Shown in pieces: positions 1-5,766 of a DNA stretch of 5,787 nt (positions are counted from its first letter, which is position 1; every line of letters begins with the position of its first letter). Origin of the DNA: an uncultured bacterium (GTDB lineage Bacteria > Bacillota > Clostridia > Lachnospirales > Lachnospiraceae); assembly GCA_946543095.1 (NCBI GenBank), contig CAMNLO010000121.1:1-5787 (forward strand), written 5' to 3'. Under the pieces are notes generated by a model, which was given only the letters and a program-made list of their open reading frames with translations, was not told the DNA's origin and did no database searches. Position numbers and translations under genes: made by a program.

Positions 1-145
1 GGGCATCAAACCCCGGGATGGGCTCCGCAATGGAAAGGGGCTGCTCTGCCTCTTCCTTTGCCGGGGCCTTCCCGCAGGAGCACAAAAGCAGGCAGGCGGC
101 CAGATAAAATACAGCCGTCTGCCTGATGTGAATGCCAAATGCCAT
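1..145 (-). CDS. Putative lipoprotein, N-terminal part only (runs off left edge)
   Basis: An open frame starts at the ATG at 145-143 and runs 48 codons off the left edge. The N-terminus has a short charged stretch (H6, R8), a hydrophobic core (about 11-22) and a lipobox-like LCSC with the likely lipidated cysteine at residue 24. A charged, Ala/Glu/Pro-rich linker follows, typical of a mature lipoprotein N-terminus. The start lies 10 bases after the stop of the substrate-binding protein gene, so it is probably the next cistron of the same operon. The Shine-Dalgarno is weak (only a GGA core in CCGGATCGT before the ATG), so translation may depend on coupling. The -2 position of the lipobox is Cys, which is unusual. 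It could be a second binding protein or an accessory surface lipoprotein; the visible part does not decide. The coding call is fairly sure, the function unknown. Confidence 0.7.
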   Translation of the reverse strand, partial: MAFGIHIRQTAVFYLAACLLLCSCGKAPAKEEAEQPLSIAEPIPGFDA

Positions 146-155
146 ACGATCCGGA

Positions 156-1148
156 TTACTTAACATTGGGGAAGAATCCGTCCAGCTCCTTGCTTGTCAT
201 GTAGCCCTTATCCACCCAGAAGCCTGCGGCCATTTCCGCGATCTCCTTTACGTTTTCGGGCTTGGAGGTGTCGTTGAAGCTTTCATTCATGGCCCTGTCA
301 TAGAAGGTGATCCCGGCGCATTCCTCCGCCACTTCTTCCGGAGTGAGGTCCAGGCCCTCCGCCATGATCTTGCAGGCATCCTCAAAATCGCTGTTTACAT
401 AGTCCACGGACTTATACCAGCACTCCGCCAGCTTTTCGGAAATGTCGGGATGTTTTTCCGCAAGGCCCCTGCTCACCGTCAGAACGTCGATGATGGCCTT
501 GGGATAGTCGGCGCTGGTCACCAGCTTGTGGCCACCCTCCCTGTCGCTGCAGGAGGAAAGGGCGGGCTCCCAGGTCACGGCAGCGTCCACATTTCCGGAA
601 AGGAAGGCTTCGCCGGCCTCGTCATTGCCCATTTCCACGATGTTGATGTCCTCCTCCGTGATGTTGGAGTCCTGCAGGGCCTGCAGGAAGAAGAAATAGG
701 AGGTGGCGGATTTGTCCAGGGCCACGGTCTTTCCCGCCAGATCATCCATGGTCTTGATGTCGGCGGTGGCCACCAGGCCGTCCCCGCCGGTGGAGGCGTC
801 CATGGTGCAGACGTACTGCTCCGGGGCACCGGCGTTAAACTGGATGATGTCCCTGTCCAGCACCTGGCCCAGACCCTGGATGCTGTCGGACACAAAGGCG
901 GCGCCGTAGGTGGATTCGTCTTCCATGATGACGATCTCGGCGTCGATGCCGGCTTCGTCAAAGAACCCCTTCTTCTCTGCGATAAAGAGGGGGGCGTAGC
1001 CGGCCCAGGTGCAGAAGGCGATCTTCATGGGGATCTTCTCTCCCTCTGCCTTGGGGGCATCCGGTTTGGCGCCCGGGGCGCCGCAGCCGGAGAGCACGGA
1101 CAAAACCAGTGCCAGAACCAGTGTGATACTCAGAAGCTTTTTTTTCAT
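156..1148 (-). CDS. ABC transporter substrate-binding lipoprotein, NMT1/THI5-like (NitT/TauT/SsuA class)
   Basis: This 330-residue extracytoplasmic binding protein should capture a small solute for the adjacent permease and ATPase. Residues 1-22 form a lipoprotein signal: MKKK, a hydrophobic core, and lipobox LSGC with Cys22 as the lipidation site. A Pro/Ala/Lys linker follows. Family signs are the CTWAGYAPLFIA and GFFDEAGID stretch near the mature N-terminus, the DLAGKTVALD segment starting the second lobe, and the AVTWEPALS motif in the middle, all usual in COG0715 proteins. Length is normal. The ATG at 1148 has a strong Shine-Dalgarno, GGAGGAG (1162-1156), 7 bases upstream. It lies 85 bases after the ATPase gene, and that gap holds a two-hairpin element that could set its expression apart from the upstream genes. 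The ligand cannot be told from sequence; sulfonates, nitrate, bicarbonate, pyrimidine precursors and other small organics are known for this family. Confidence 0.93.
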   Translation of the reverse strand: MKKKLLSITLVLALVLSVLSGCGAPGAKPDAPKAEGEKIPMKIAFCTWAGYAPLFIAEKKGFFDEAGIDAEIVIMEDESTYGAAFVSDSIQGLGQVLDRDIIQFNAGAPEQYVCTMDASTGGDGLVATADIKTMDDLAGKTVALDKSATSYFFFLQALQDSNITEEDINIVEMGNDEAGEAFLSGNVDAAVTWEPALSSCSDREGGHKLVTSADYPKAIIDVLTVSRGLAEKHPDISEKLAECWYKSVDYVNSDFEDACKIMAEGLDLTPEEVAEECAGITFYDRAMNESFNDTSKPENVKEIAEMAAGFWVDKGYMTSKELDGFFPNVK

Positions 1149-1155
1149 AACCTTT

Positions 1156-1162
1156 CTCCTCC
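1156..1162 (-). promoter_or_regulatory. Strong Shine-Dalgarno of the substrate-binding protein gene
   Basis: GGAGGAG on the minus strand lies 7 bases before the ATG at 1148-1146. It is the best ribosome binding site in the leftward operon; those of the permease, ATPase and downstream lipoprotein are weak or poorly spaced. This fits a need for more binding protein than membrane components. It begins 2 bases after the second hairpin of the upstream element. Confidence 0.75.
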
Positions 1163-1164
1163 CG

Positions 1165-1211
1165 GCCGCTTCAGCGGCAGCTCGAAGGATATTTGCGAAT
1201 GCAAATATCCT
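1165..1211 (-). promoter_or_regulatory. Two-hairpin intercistronic element, copy A
   Basis: Read on the minus strand, the element begins with an 11-bp perfect stem, AGGATATTTGC (1211-1201) pairing with GCAAATATCCT (1196-1186), closed by the loop ATTC. After the linker TCGAGCT comes a 5-bp GC stem, GCCGC (1178-1174) and GCGGC (1169-1165), with the loop TGAA. The Shine-Dalgarno of the substrate-binding protein gene follows at once. No T-run follows either stem, so it is not a typical intrinsic terminator. A second copy in the same relative place occurs at 5708-5754, with compensatory changes in the long stem. Possible roles are transcript stabilisation or processing, control of translation, or a dispersed intergenic repeat. 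Loops and linkers do not match any riboswitch class I can recognise. Confidence 0.75.
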
Positions 1212-1233
1212 GATGGCAACAATGTAATCCGGG

Positions 1234-2034
1234 TCACTCGATCTCTATCTTCCGGGTCTGCCACAGCAGATCCATGATCTCCTTCTTGATGGCGAGGAAT
1301 TCCGGATTCAACAGGGTATTGTGATTCCGCTCCCCTTCGATATTGACCCTGAGCAGCTTGCTGACCCGCCCGGGGCGGGGGGTCATGACATAGATCTTGC
1401 TGCCCAGGAGGATGGCCTCGTCGATGTCGTGGGTGATGAACAGGATGGTGTTTTTCGTCTGGCGGCTGATCCTTGCCAGAAGCTCCTGCATCACCACCCT
1501 GGTCTGGGCGTCCAGGGCCCCGAAGGGCTCGTCCATAAACAGCACCTCGGGGTTCGCCGCCAGGGTCCTGGCGATGGCCACTCTTTGCTTCATGCCGCCG
1601 GATAATTCCTTTGGAAGCGCCCCCTCAAAGCCCGTGAGCCCCACCAGCTCAATGTAGCGCCTGGCAGTTTCGCTGCGCTCGCGTTTCGGCACCTTTTGCA
1701 TCTTCAGGCCAAACTCCACGTTCTGCTCCACCGTGAGCCAGGGGAAGAGACTGTAGCCCTGGAACACCATGCCCCTGTCGGAGCCGGGGCCGGAAATGGG
1801 ACGGTCGTCGATATACGCAGTGCCGGAGGTGGCGAAATCCAGACCTCCCAGAATGTTTAACAGTGTGGATTTGCCGCAGCCGCTGGGGCCCACCAGGACC
1901 ACGAACTCCGACTCCTCCACCTCGATATTGATGTCCTCCAGGGCTGTTAAGGTCTCGCCCTTTTTATTGGTGAAGATCCTGGTCAGATGCTCCACCCGCA
2001 GTTTGATATTCTGCGCTTCCTTTGTATTCTTCAA
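1234..2034 (-). CDS. ABC transporter ATP-binding protein, NitT/TauT/SsuB class
   Basis: This is the cytoplasmic ATPase that powers the adjacent permease. With the TTG at 2034 as start it has 266 residues, normal for the family. Motifs in order: Walker A GPSGCGKST (49-57), Q-loop Gln92 in MVFQGYSLFPWLTV, signature LSGGMKQR (144-151), Walker B LFMDEP with Asp168 and Glu169, D-loop FGALD, and switch His202 in FITHDIDEA. All catalytic residues are present. The FPWLTVEQNVEFGL stretch after the Q-loop is typical of the nitrate/taurine/sulfonate group. Start choice: the frame has no early ATG. A TTG at 2043 directly abuts the only Shine-Dalgarno (GGGGGAG, 2050-2044), leaving no spacer, whereas the TTG at 2034 gives 9 bases. 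The permease stop TAG lies 15 bases upstream in the same reading frame. The true start could still be 2043, which adds three residues. Confidence 0.94.
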   Translation of the reverse strand: MKNTKEAQNIKLRVEHLTRIFTNKKGETLTALEDINIEVEESEFVVLVGPSGCGKSTLLNILGGLDFATSGTAYIDDRPISGPGSDRGMVFQGYSLFPWLTVEQNVEFGLKMQKVPKRERSETARRYIELVGLTGFEGALPKELSGGMKQRVAIARTLAANPEVLFMDEPFGALDAQTRVVMQELLARISRQTKNTILFITHDIDEAILLGSKIYVMTPRPGRVSKLLRVNIEGERNHNTLLNPEFLAIKKEIMDLLWQTRKIEIE

Positions 2035-2049
2035 ATCCGGCAACTCCCC

Positions 2050-2805
2050 CTAATCTCCCAGTCTCTCATGCCAGGGCACCAGAAGCCTTGTCAAAAGCCG
2101 CATGAGGAAGTCTGTCACCAGGCCGATGAGACCGATGAGGATCAGCCCCGCGAAGATGACATCCGTGGCTAAAAACCGCTGGGATTTTAAGATGATATAC
2201 CCAAGGCCGCTGCTGGCAGCCACCATTTCCGCCACCACAAGATAGGTCCAGGCCCAGCCGATGGTCAGCCGGAAATCGTCCAGAAGCCCGGGCAGGGATG
2301 CCGGGAAGATGACCTCGGTATAAAGCTCCAGCGTTCCCGCTCCAAGGGTACGGGCGGCGTTCAGCATATTTTTGTCCACAGAGGAGACGGTATCGCAGAC
2401 CATTAAGATCAGCTGGAAAAAGGTTCCCAGAAAGATGATCACGTACTTCTGGGTCTCATCGATGCCCAGATACAGGATGGTCAGGGGCACCAGGGCCACC
2501 ACAGGCAGATATCTGGCAAATTCGATCAGAGGCTGGATCAGCGCACTGAAACGGGCGCTTCTTGCCATGATCATCCCCAGAGGCAGCGCGATGACGGCGG
2601 ACCAGAACCATCCCACCATAACACGTTTGGTGGACATATAGCAGTGCTCCGCAAGGGAGCCGTCCTGTGCCATCCTGACCACCGCGTTCCATACATCCGT
2701 GGGAGACGGTACGAAGATCCGGGAAACAAAGCCGCCGTAGGTCAGAATACACCAGGCAAAAAGGATCGCAAAAAACGAGATTACAGACAGAGTCAGTTTC
2801 TTCAT
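2050..2805 (-). CDS. ABC transporter permease, NitT/TauT/SsuC class
   Basis: This 251-residue inner membrane protein should form the channel of the importer, probably as a homodimer. It has about six hydrophobic segments, beginning at residues 5-22 and then about 65-81. The VPSPTDVWNAV motif after the first helix is typical of SsuC/TauC proteins. The ATPase-contacting EAA loop is recognisable at about 150-175 (AARTLGAGTLELY, then PASLPGLL). The chosen start is the ATG at 2805, giving MKKLTLSV and a normal length. A longer frame reaches a GTG at 2838, but it adds a polar stretch, has no Shine-Dalgarno and would lie almost at the predicted transcription start. The Shine-Dalgarno for 2805 is weak (GGA, 6 bases upstream). 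It is the first gene of the leftward operon and is divergent from the export locus. Confidence 0.93.
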   Translation of the reverse strand: MKKLTLSVISFFAILFAWCILTYGGFVSRIFVPSPTDVWNAVVRMAQDGSLAEHCYMSTKRVMVGWFWSAVIALPLGMIMARSARFSALIQPLIEFARYLPVVALVPLTILYLGIDETQKYVIIFLGTFFQLILMVCDTVSSVDKNMLNAARTLGAGTLELYTEVIFPASLPGLLDDFRLTIGWAWTYLVVAEMVAASSGLGYIILKSQRFLATDVIFAGLILIGLIGLVTDFLMRLLTRLLVPWHERLGD

Positions 2806-2831
2806 TATGAGTCCATTAATATGGTAACAAC

Positions 2832-2860
2832 TTGCCACGCAACGAATTAAAGTGTACTAT
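2832..2860 (+). promoter_or_regulatory. Candidate sigma-A promoter for the rightward export operon
   Basis: TTGCCA (2832-2837) matches the -35 consensus at five of six positions. A 17-base spacer leads to TACTAT (2855-2860), which matches the -10 consensus at four of six. Transcription would start near 2867, giving a leader of about 36 bases before the ATG at 2903. A TATAAA at 2858-2863 is closer to consensus, but its spacing from this -35 box is 20. Predicted from sequence only. Confidence 0.55.
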
Positions 2861-2872
2861 AAAAGCGTTGCG
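2838..2872. repeat. Perfect 7-bp inverted repeat, possible operator
   Basis: CGCAACG (2838-2844) and its exact reverse complement CGTTGCG (2866-2872) are separated by 21 bases, so the arms start 28 bases apart, near an integral number of helical turns. The left arm directly follows the rightward -35 box. The right arm covers the predicted rightward start point and lies inside the leftward spacer. A dimeric regulator bound here could affect both promoters. No regulator gene is in the window. Confidence 0.45.
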
Positions 2873-2879
2873 AACACAA
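2851..2879 (-). promoter_or_regulatory. Candidate promoter for the leftward ABC importer operon
   Basis: On the minus strand TTGTGT (2879-2874), a 17-base spacer and TACACT (2856-2851) form a weak sigma-A-like promoter. Transcription would start near 2844, about 39 bases before the permease ATG at 2805. A better -10 box, TATAGT (2861-2856), is present but lacks a good -35 box. The -10 region overlaps that of the rightward promoter, so the two polymerases would compete. Confidence 0.4.
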
Positions 2880-2891
2880 CAAAAAACATGC

Positions 2892-2897
2892 AAGGAG
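2892..2897 (+). promoter_or_regulatory. Shine-Dalgarno fixing the start of the short adaptor gene
   Basis: AAGGAG ends 5 bases before the ATG at 2903. This decides against the upstream in-frame GTG at 2852 and the ATG at 2888: the former lies upstream of the predicted transcription start, and neither has a ribosome binding site. Confidence 0.75.
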
Positions 2898-2902
2898 CGC
2901 AT

Positions 2903-3382
2903 ATGGAAACAGGGAATATGATCTTTCGTGAGAAGAGCCTGAAGCGGGTCGCATCCCCGGAGGAGCTGGATGATTATATCCGGGTCACCAATCCCGGCGT
3001 CTGGATCCTTCTCTCCTGTATCATCATTTTTCTCCTGGGACTGTGCGTCTGGGGATATTTCGGCAGGCTCACCAGCACCCTGGATGTCTACGGTTCCTCT
3101 CTGGACGGCGTCTACACCGTCTATGTCACCGGCGAGGATTTTCTGAAGCTGAAGGAGGGAATGGTGATCCGCACCGACGAAGAGGAGGGGAAGATCACCT
3201 CCCTGATCCCCTATCCCACCCCGGCTTCCGCCGTCTATCCCAGGGGGCAGCTGTCAAGATTCGGTCTGGATGCCTCCACACCGTTATTCCCGGTGCATTG
3301 CGACCTGGTGCTGCATGACGGGAATTACGACTCAGAGATCATTCTGGAAGAGATCCGGCCCTTTGAGCTGGTCTTTGACTGA
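2903..3382 (+). CDS. Short HlyD-like secretion (adaptor) protein of an NHLP/NHLM-type bacteriocin export system
   Basis: The protein has 159 residues from the ATG at 2903. The cytoplasmic N-terminus MIFREKSLKRVASPEELDDY (about 6-25), then IRVTNP and one membrane helix (about 33-53, VWILLSCIIIFLLGL), resembles the start of the HlyD-type NHLM bacteriocin secretion proteins, which carry a similar FR-K-LE-LSSPEQLD stretch before a single helix. The extracytoplasmic part (about 64-159) has the pattern V-Y-V, then LKEGMVI, EGKITSLIPYP and a closing RPFELVFD, like the last beta domain of such adaptors. The long coiled-coil hairpin and lipoyl halves found in full-length HlyD proteins (usually well over 300 residues) are absent. 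There is no frameshift or internal stop, so the short form looks intended. It is the first gene of the rightward unit, 75 bases before the C39 transporter, its likely partner. The family match is from memory of the motifs, not a search. Confidence 0.72.
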   Translation: METGNMIFREKSLKRVASPEELDDYIRVTNPGVWILLSCIIIFLLGLCVWGYFGRLTSTLDVYGSSLDGVYTVYVTGEDFLKLKEGMVIRTDEEEGKITSLIPYPTPASAVYPRGQLSRFGLDASTPLFPVHCDLVLHDGNYDSEIILEEIRPFELVFD

Positions 3383-3457
3383 ACACAGGCAATCTTCACA
3401 GCTGCTATTTTACAGTAACCGGATAAGCATATCACTGCCTGAACAGGGTTGATTCAC

Positions 3458-5668
3458 ATGGATAAAATGGAAAAAACCGGTCTCAACAAGATCCAGCCGC
3501 CCATCACCAGGGGGGTGGCAAAGGTCCCCGTGATCATGCAGATGGAGGCGCTGGAGTGCGGCGCCGCCTCTCTGACCATGGTCCTTGCCTATTTCGGGAA
3601 ATGGCTCCCGCTGGAGCAGGTGAGAAGCGACTGCGGCGTCTCCAGGGACGGCTCCAACGCAAAGAACATCCTGCTGGCCGCAAGAAGCTACGGATTGGAG
3701 GCCTCGGGCTTTCGCTATGAGCCGGAGGATCTGAAGGAGGAGGGGACCTTCCCCTGCATCATCCACTGGAACTTTAACCACTTTGTGGTGTTAAACGGGT
3801 TTCAGGGCAATAAGGCTGTCATCAACGATCCCGCCAGAGGGACGGTGCAGGTCCCTATGGAGGAATTCGACAAAAGCTTCACGGGCATCTGCATCATGTT
3901 CAAGCCCACGGAGCAATTTGTCCCCGACGGGAAAAAGAAGAGCGTTTTCTCCTTTGCAAAAAAGCGCTTAAAGGGGGCGGGGCCTGCGGTGGCCTTTGTC
4001 ATCGTTTCCTCTGTCATCGCATCCCTTACGGGCATTATCAATCCCGGCTTTTCCCGGGTGTTTCTGGACCGGCTTCTGACGGGGCAGAATCCGGAGTGGA
4101 CAGGGCCGTTTTTAGCGCTTCTCTCCGTCTTCACCGGGGTGATGCTGCTCTCCTCTTTCCTGCAGACGGTCTATTCCTTAAGGATCAACGGAAAGATGGC
4201 CGTTATCGGCAGCTCCACCTATATGTGGCGGATCTTCCGGCTGCCCATGGAGTTCTTCTCCCAGCGCATGGCGGGGGATATCGAGATGCGGAGGGCCCAG
4301 AATGAAAACGTGGCAGGCCAGCTGGTGAACACTCTGGCGCCTATCCTGATCGATGTTTCCATGATGGTGTTTTACCTGGTGGCAATGCTTCGCTACAGCG
4401 TCACCCTTTCCATTTTCGGCCTGGTATCCATCCTGGTGAACCTGTGGCTCTCCCGCCTGATCGCGAAGAAGCGGGTCAACATCACAAGAGTCCAGATGCG
4501 GGATGCCGGCAAATTCGCCGGGGCCACTGTGAACGGCATCGACATGATCGAATCCATCAAGGCCAACGGTGCGGAGAACGGCTATTTCGAGAAATGGTCC
4601 GGGATCCAGGCCAGCGTGAACAGCTCTCAGGTGGAGTTCACCCAGGTCAGCACTATTCTGGGGATGCTGCCCACGATCGTTTCCTCCGTGACCAACACAG
4701 TAGTGCTCTGCGGCGCCATTTACCTGACTATGAAAGGACAGTTCACCTTAGGTATGGTCATGGCCTTCCAGGGATTTTTGGCTGCCTTCCTGGCGCCTGC
4801 CACCAGCATCATCGGGGCGGGCCAGCAGCTGCAGGAAATGCGCACCAACATGGAGCGCATCGAGGATGTGATGGAATATCCCGTGGACATTGAAGAGGAG
4901 CTCCCGCAGGAGGAGGCGGAAGGCGCAAAGCCCCAGGTGTACGGAAAGCTCTCCGGAGAGGGGGAGCTAAAGAGTGTGACCTTTGGCTACGGAAGGCTTG
5001 CAAAGCCTCTGATCGAGGATTTCAGCATTAAGATCAAGCCCGGAGGGCGCATTGCCTTTGTGGGCTCCTCCGGCTGCGGCAAATCCACCCTTTCCAAGCT
5101 GATCTCCGGACTGTACAAGCCCTGGAGCGGAGAGATCCTCTTTGACGGCAGGCCCATTCAGGACATTGACCGCAGCGTGTTCACAGGCTCTTTGTCCGTG
5201 GTGGATCAGGACATCATCCTCTTCGACGACACCATTGCCAACAATATCAAGATGTGGGATTCCTCCATCGAGGATTTCGAGATGATCCTGGCTGCCAGAG
5301 ACGCCCAGATCCATGACGAGATCATGCTCCGGGACGGCGGCTATCAGTATAAGATGAGCGAAGGAGGCAGGGACTTTTCCGGCGGACAGCGCCAGAGGCT
5401 TGAGATCGCAAGAGTCCTGGCCCAGGATCCCAGGATCATCATTCTGGATGAGGCCACCAGCGCTTTGGATGCCAGAACGGAATACGGCGTGGTGAAGGCC
5501 ATCAAGGACAGAGGGATCACCTGCATCATCATCGCTCACAGACTCTCCACCATCCGGGACTGCGACGAGATCGTGGTGCTGGATCACGGAAAGGTAGTGG
5601 AGCGGGGCACCCACGAAGAGCTTTTCGCAAAGGGCGGCGCCTATACGGAGCTGGTCACAAGCGAATAA
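3458..5668 (+). CDS. NHLP/NHLM-family bacteriocin export ABC transporter: C39 peptidase, permease and ATPase in one chain
   Basis: This membrane protein should cut the leader from a RiPP-type precursor and export the core peptide using ATP. The N-terminal C39 protease (about 15-150) has Gln28 and Cys34 in MQMEALECGAAS, His108 in WNFNHFVVL and Asp124 in INDPARG, so the catalytic set is complete. The SRDGSNAKNIL and WNFNHFVV stretches are characteristic of the NHLP/NHLM exporters. Six membrane segments follow (about 176-196, 215-236, 295-317, 318-340, 398-423, 429-453). The ATPase domain (about 495-736) has Walker A GSSGCGKST (536-544), Q-loop Gln584, signature SGGQ (641-644), Walker B Asp664-Glu665 and His694, all intact. 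At 736 residues it is of usual length. The ATG at 3458 is chosen because AGGG (3445-3448) lies 9 bases upstream; the frame also has a TTG at 3449 and an ATG at 3467. The cargo peptide is not in the window. Confidence 0.93.
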   Translation: MDKMEKTGLNKIQPPITRGVAKVPVIMQMEALECGAASLTMVLAYFGKWLPLEQVRSDCGVSRDGSNAKNILLAARSYGLEASGFRYEPEDLKEEGTFPCIIHWNFNHFVVLNGFQGNKAVINDPARGTVQVPMEEFDKSFTGICIMFKPTEQFVPDGKKKSVFSFAKKRLKGAGPAVAFVIVSSVIASLTGIINPGFSRVFLDRLLTGQNPEWTGPFLALLSVFTGVMLLSSFLQTVYSLRINGKMAVIGSSTYMWRIFRLPMEFFSQRMAGDIEMRRAQNENVAGQLVNTLAPILIDVSMMVFYLVAMLRYSVTLSIFGLVSILVNLWLSRLIAKKRVNITRVQMRDAGKFAGATVNGIDMIESIKANGAENGYFEKWSGIQASVNSSQVEFTQVSTILGMLPTIVSSVTNTVVLCGAIYLTMKGQFTLGMVMAFQGFLAAFLAPATSIIGAGQQLQEMRTNMERIEDVMEYPVDIEEELPQEEAEGAKPQVYGKLSGEGELKSVTFGYGRLAKPLIEDFSIKIKPGGRIAFVGSSGCGKSTLSKLISGLYKPWSGEILFDGRPIQDIDRSVFTGSLSVVDQDIILFDDTIANNIKMWDSSIEDFEMILAARDAQIHDEIMLRDGGYQYKMSEGGRDFSGGQRQRLEIARVLAQDPRIIILDEATSALDARTEYGVVKAIKDRGITCIIIAHRLSTIRDCDEIVVLDHGKVVERGTHEELFAKGGAYTELVTSE

Positions 5669-5671
5669 GAT

Positions 5672-5701
5672 ATCATACAAGCACAGGTTGATAAGTATGA
5701 T
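5672..5701 (+). repeat. 7-bp inverted repeat just after the exporter gene
   Basis: ATCATAC (5672-5678) pairs exactly with GTATGAT (5695-5701) across a 16-base loop. It starts 3 bases after the exporter stop codon and ends 6 bases before the first stem of copy B. It is AT-rich, has no T-run and has no counterpart at copy A, so it may be chance or a local addition to the intercistronic fold. Confidence 0.3.
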
Positions 5702-5707
5702 CCCATC

Positions 5708-5754
5708 GGAGAATCCGCATACGCGAATTCTCCTCGGGCTGCCGCTAAAGCGGC
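5708..5754 (+). promoter_or_regulatory. Two-hairpin intercistronic element, copy B
   Basis: The long stem GGAGAATCCGC (5708-5718) pairs with GCGAATTCTCC (5723-5733) across the loop ATAC, 11 positions with one C-A mismatch (5715/5726). The linker TCGGGCT leads to the GC stem GCCGC (5741-5745) and GCGGC (5750-5754) with the loop TAAA. Twelve bases later is the ATG of the right-edge gene. It matches copy A (1211-1165, minus strand) without gaps: arm, loop and linker lengths are identical, and both are preceded by CCATC. There is no T-run, so it is not a typical terminator, and transcription probably reads through from the exporter into the next gene. Confidence 0.75.
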
Positions 5755-5766
5755 ATGTGAGGAAGC

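Noticed and set aside
1149..1233. TPP, guanidine or similar riboswitch controlling the binding-protein gene
   Set aside because: The conserved cores of these classes are absent. The two mini-hairpin loops (ATTC, TGAA) are not the ACGR loops expected for the two-hairpin guanidine class.
132..1277. 381-codon open frame on the plus strand
   Set aside because: It lies antisense to the substrate-binding protein gene. Its translation shows no domain or signal, while the minus strand has a lipobox, family motifs and a strong ribosome binding site.
2806..2838. Eleven-residue N-terminal extension of the permease from GTG 2838
   Set aside because: It has no ribosome binding site, a non-membrane sequence and lies almost on the predicted transcription start. 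The ATG at 2805 gives the normal family N-terminus.
3386..3441. CAGGCA/TGCCTG inverted repeat between the adaptor and exporter genes
   Set aside because: It has only six pairs, 44 bases apart, which is expected by chance; nothing else in this 75-base gap looks organised.
4967..5680. 237-codon open frame on the minus strand
   Set aside because: It is a shadow of the ATPase domain of the exporter, whose Walker, signature and switch motifs are all on the plus strand.
5708..5754. Intrinsic terminator between the exporter and the next gene
   Set aside because: Neither hairpin is followed by a T-run, and the second leads straight into a Shine-Dalgarno. The same holds for copy A.
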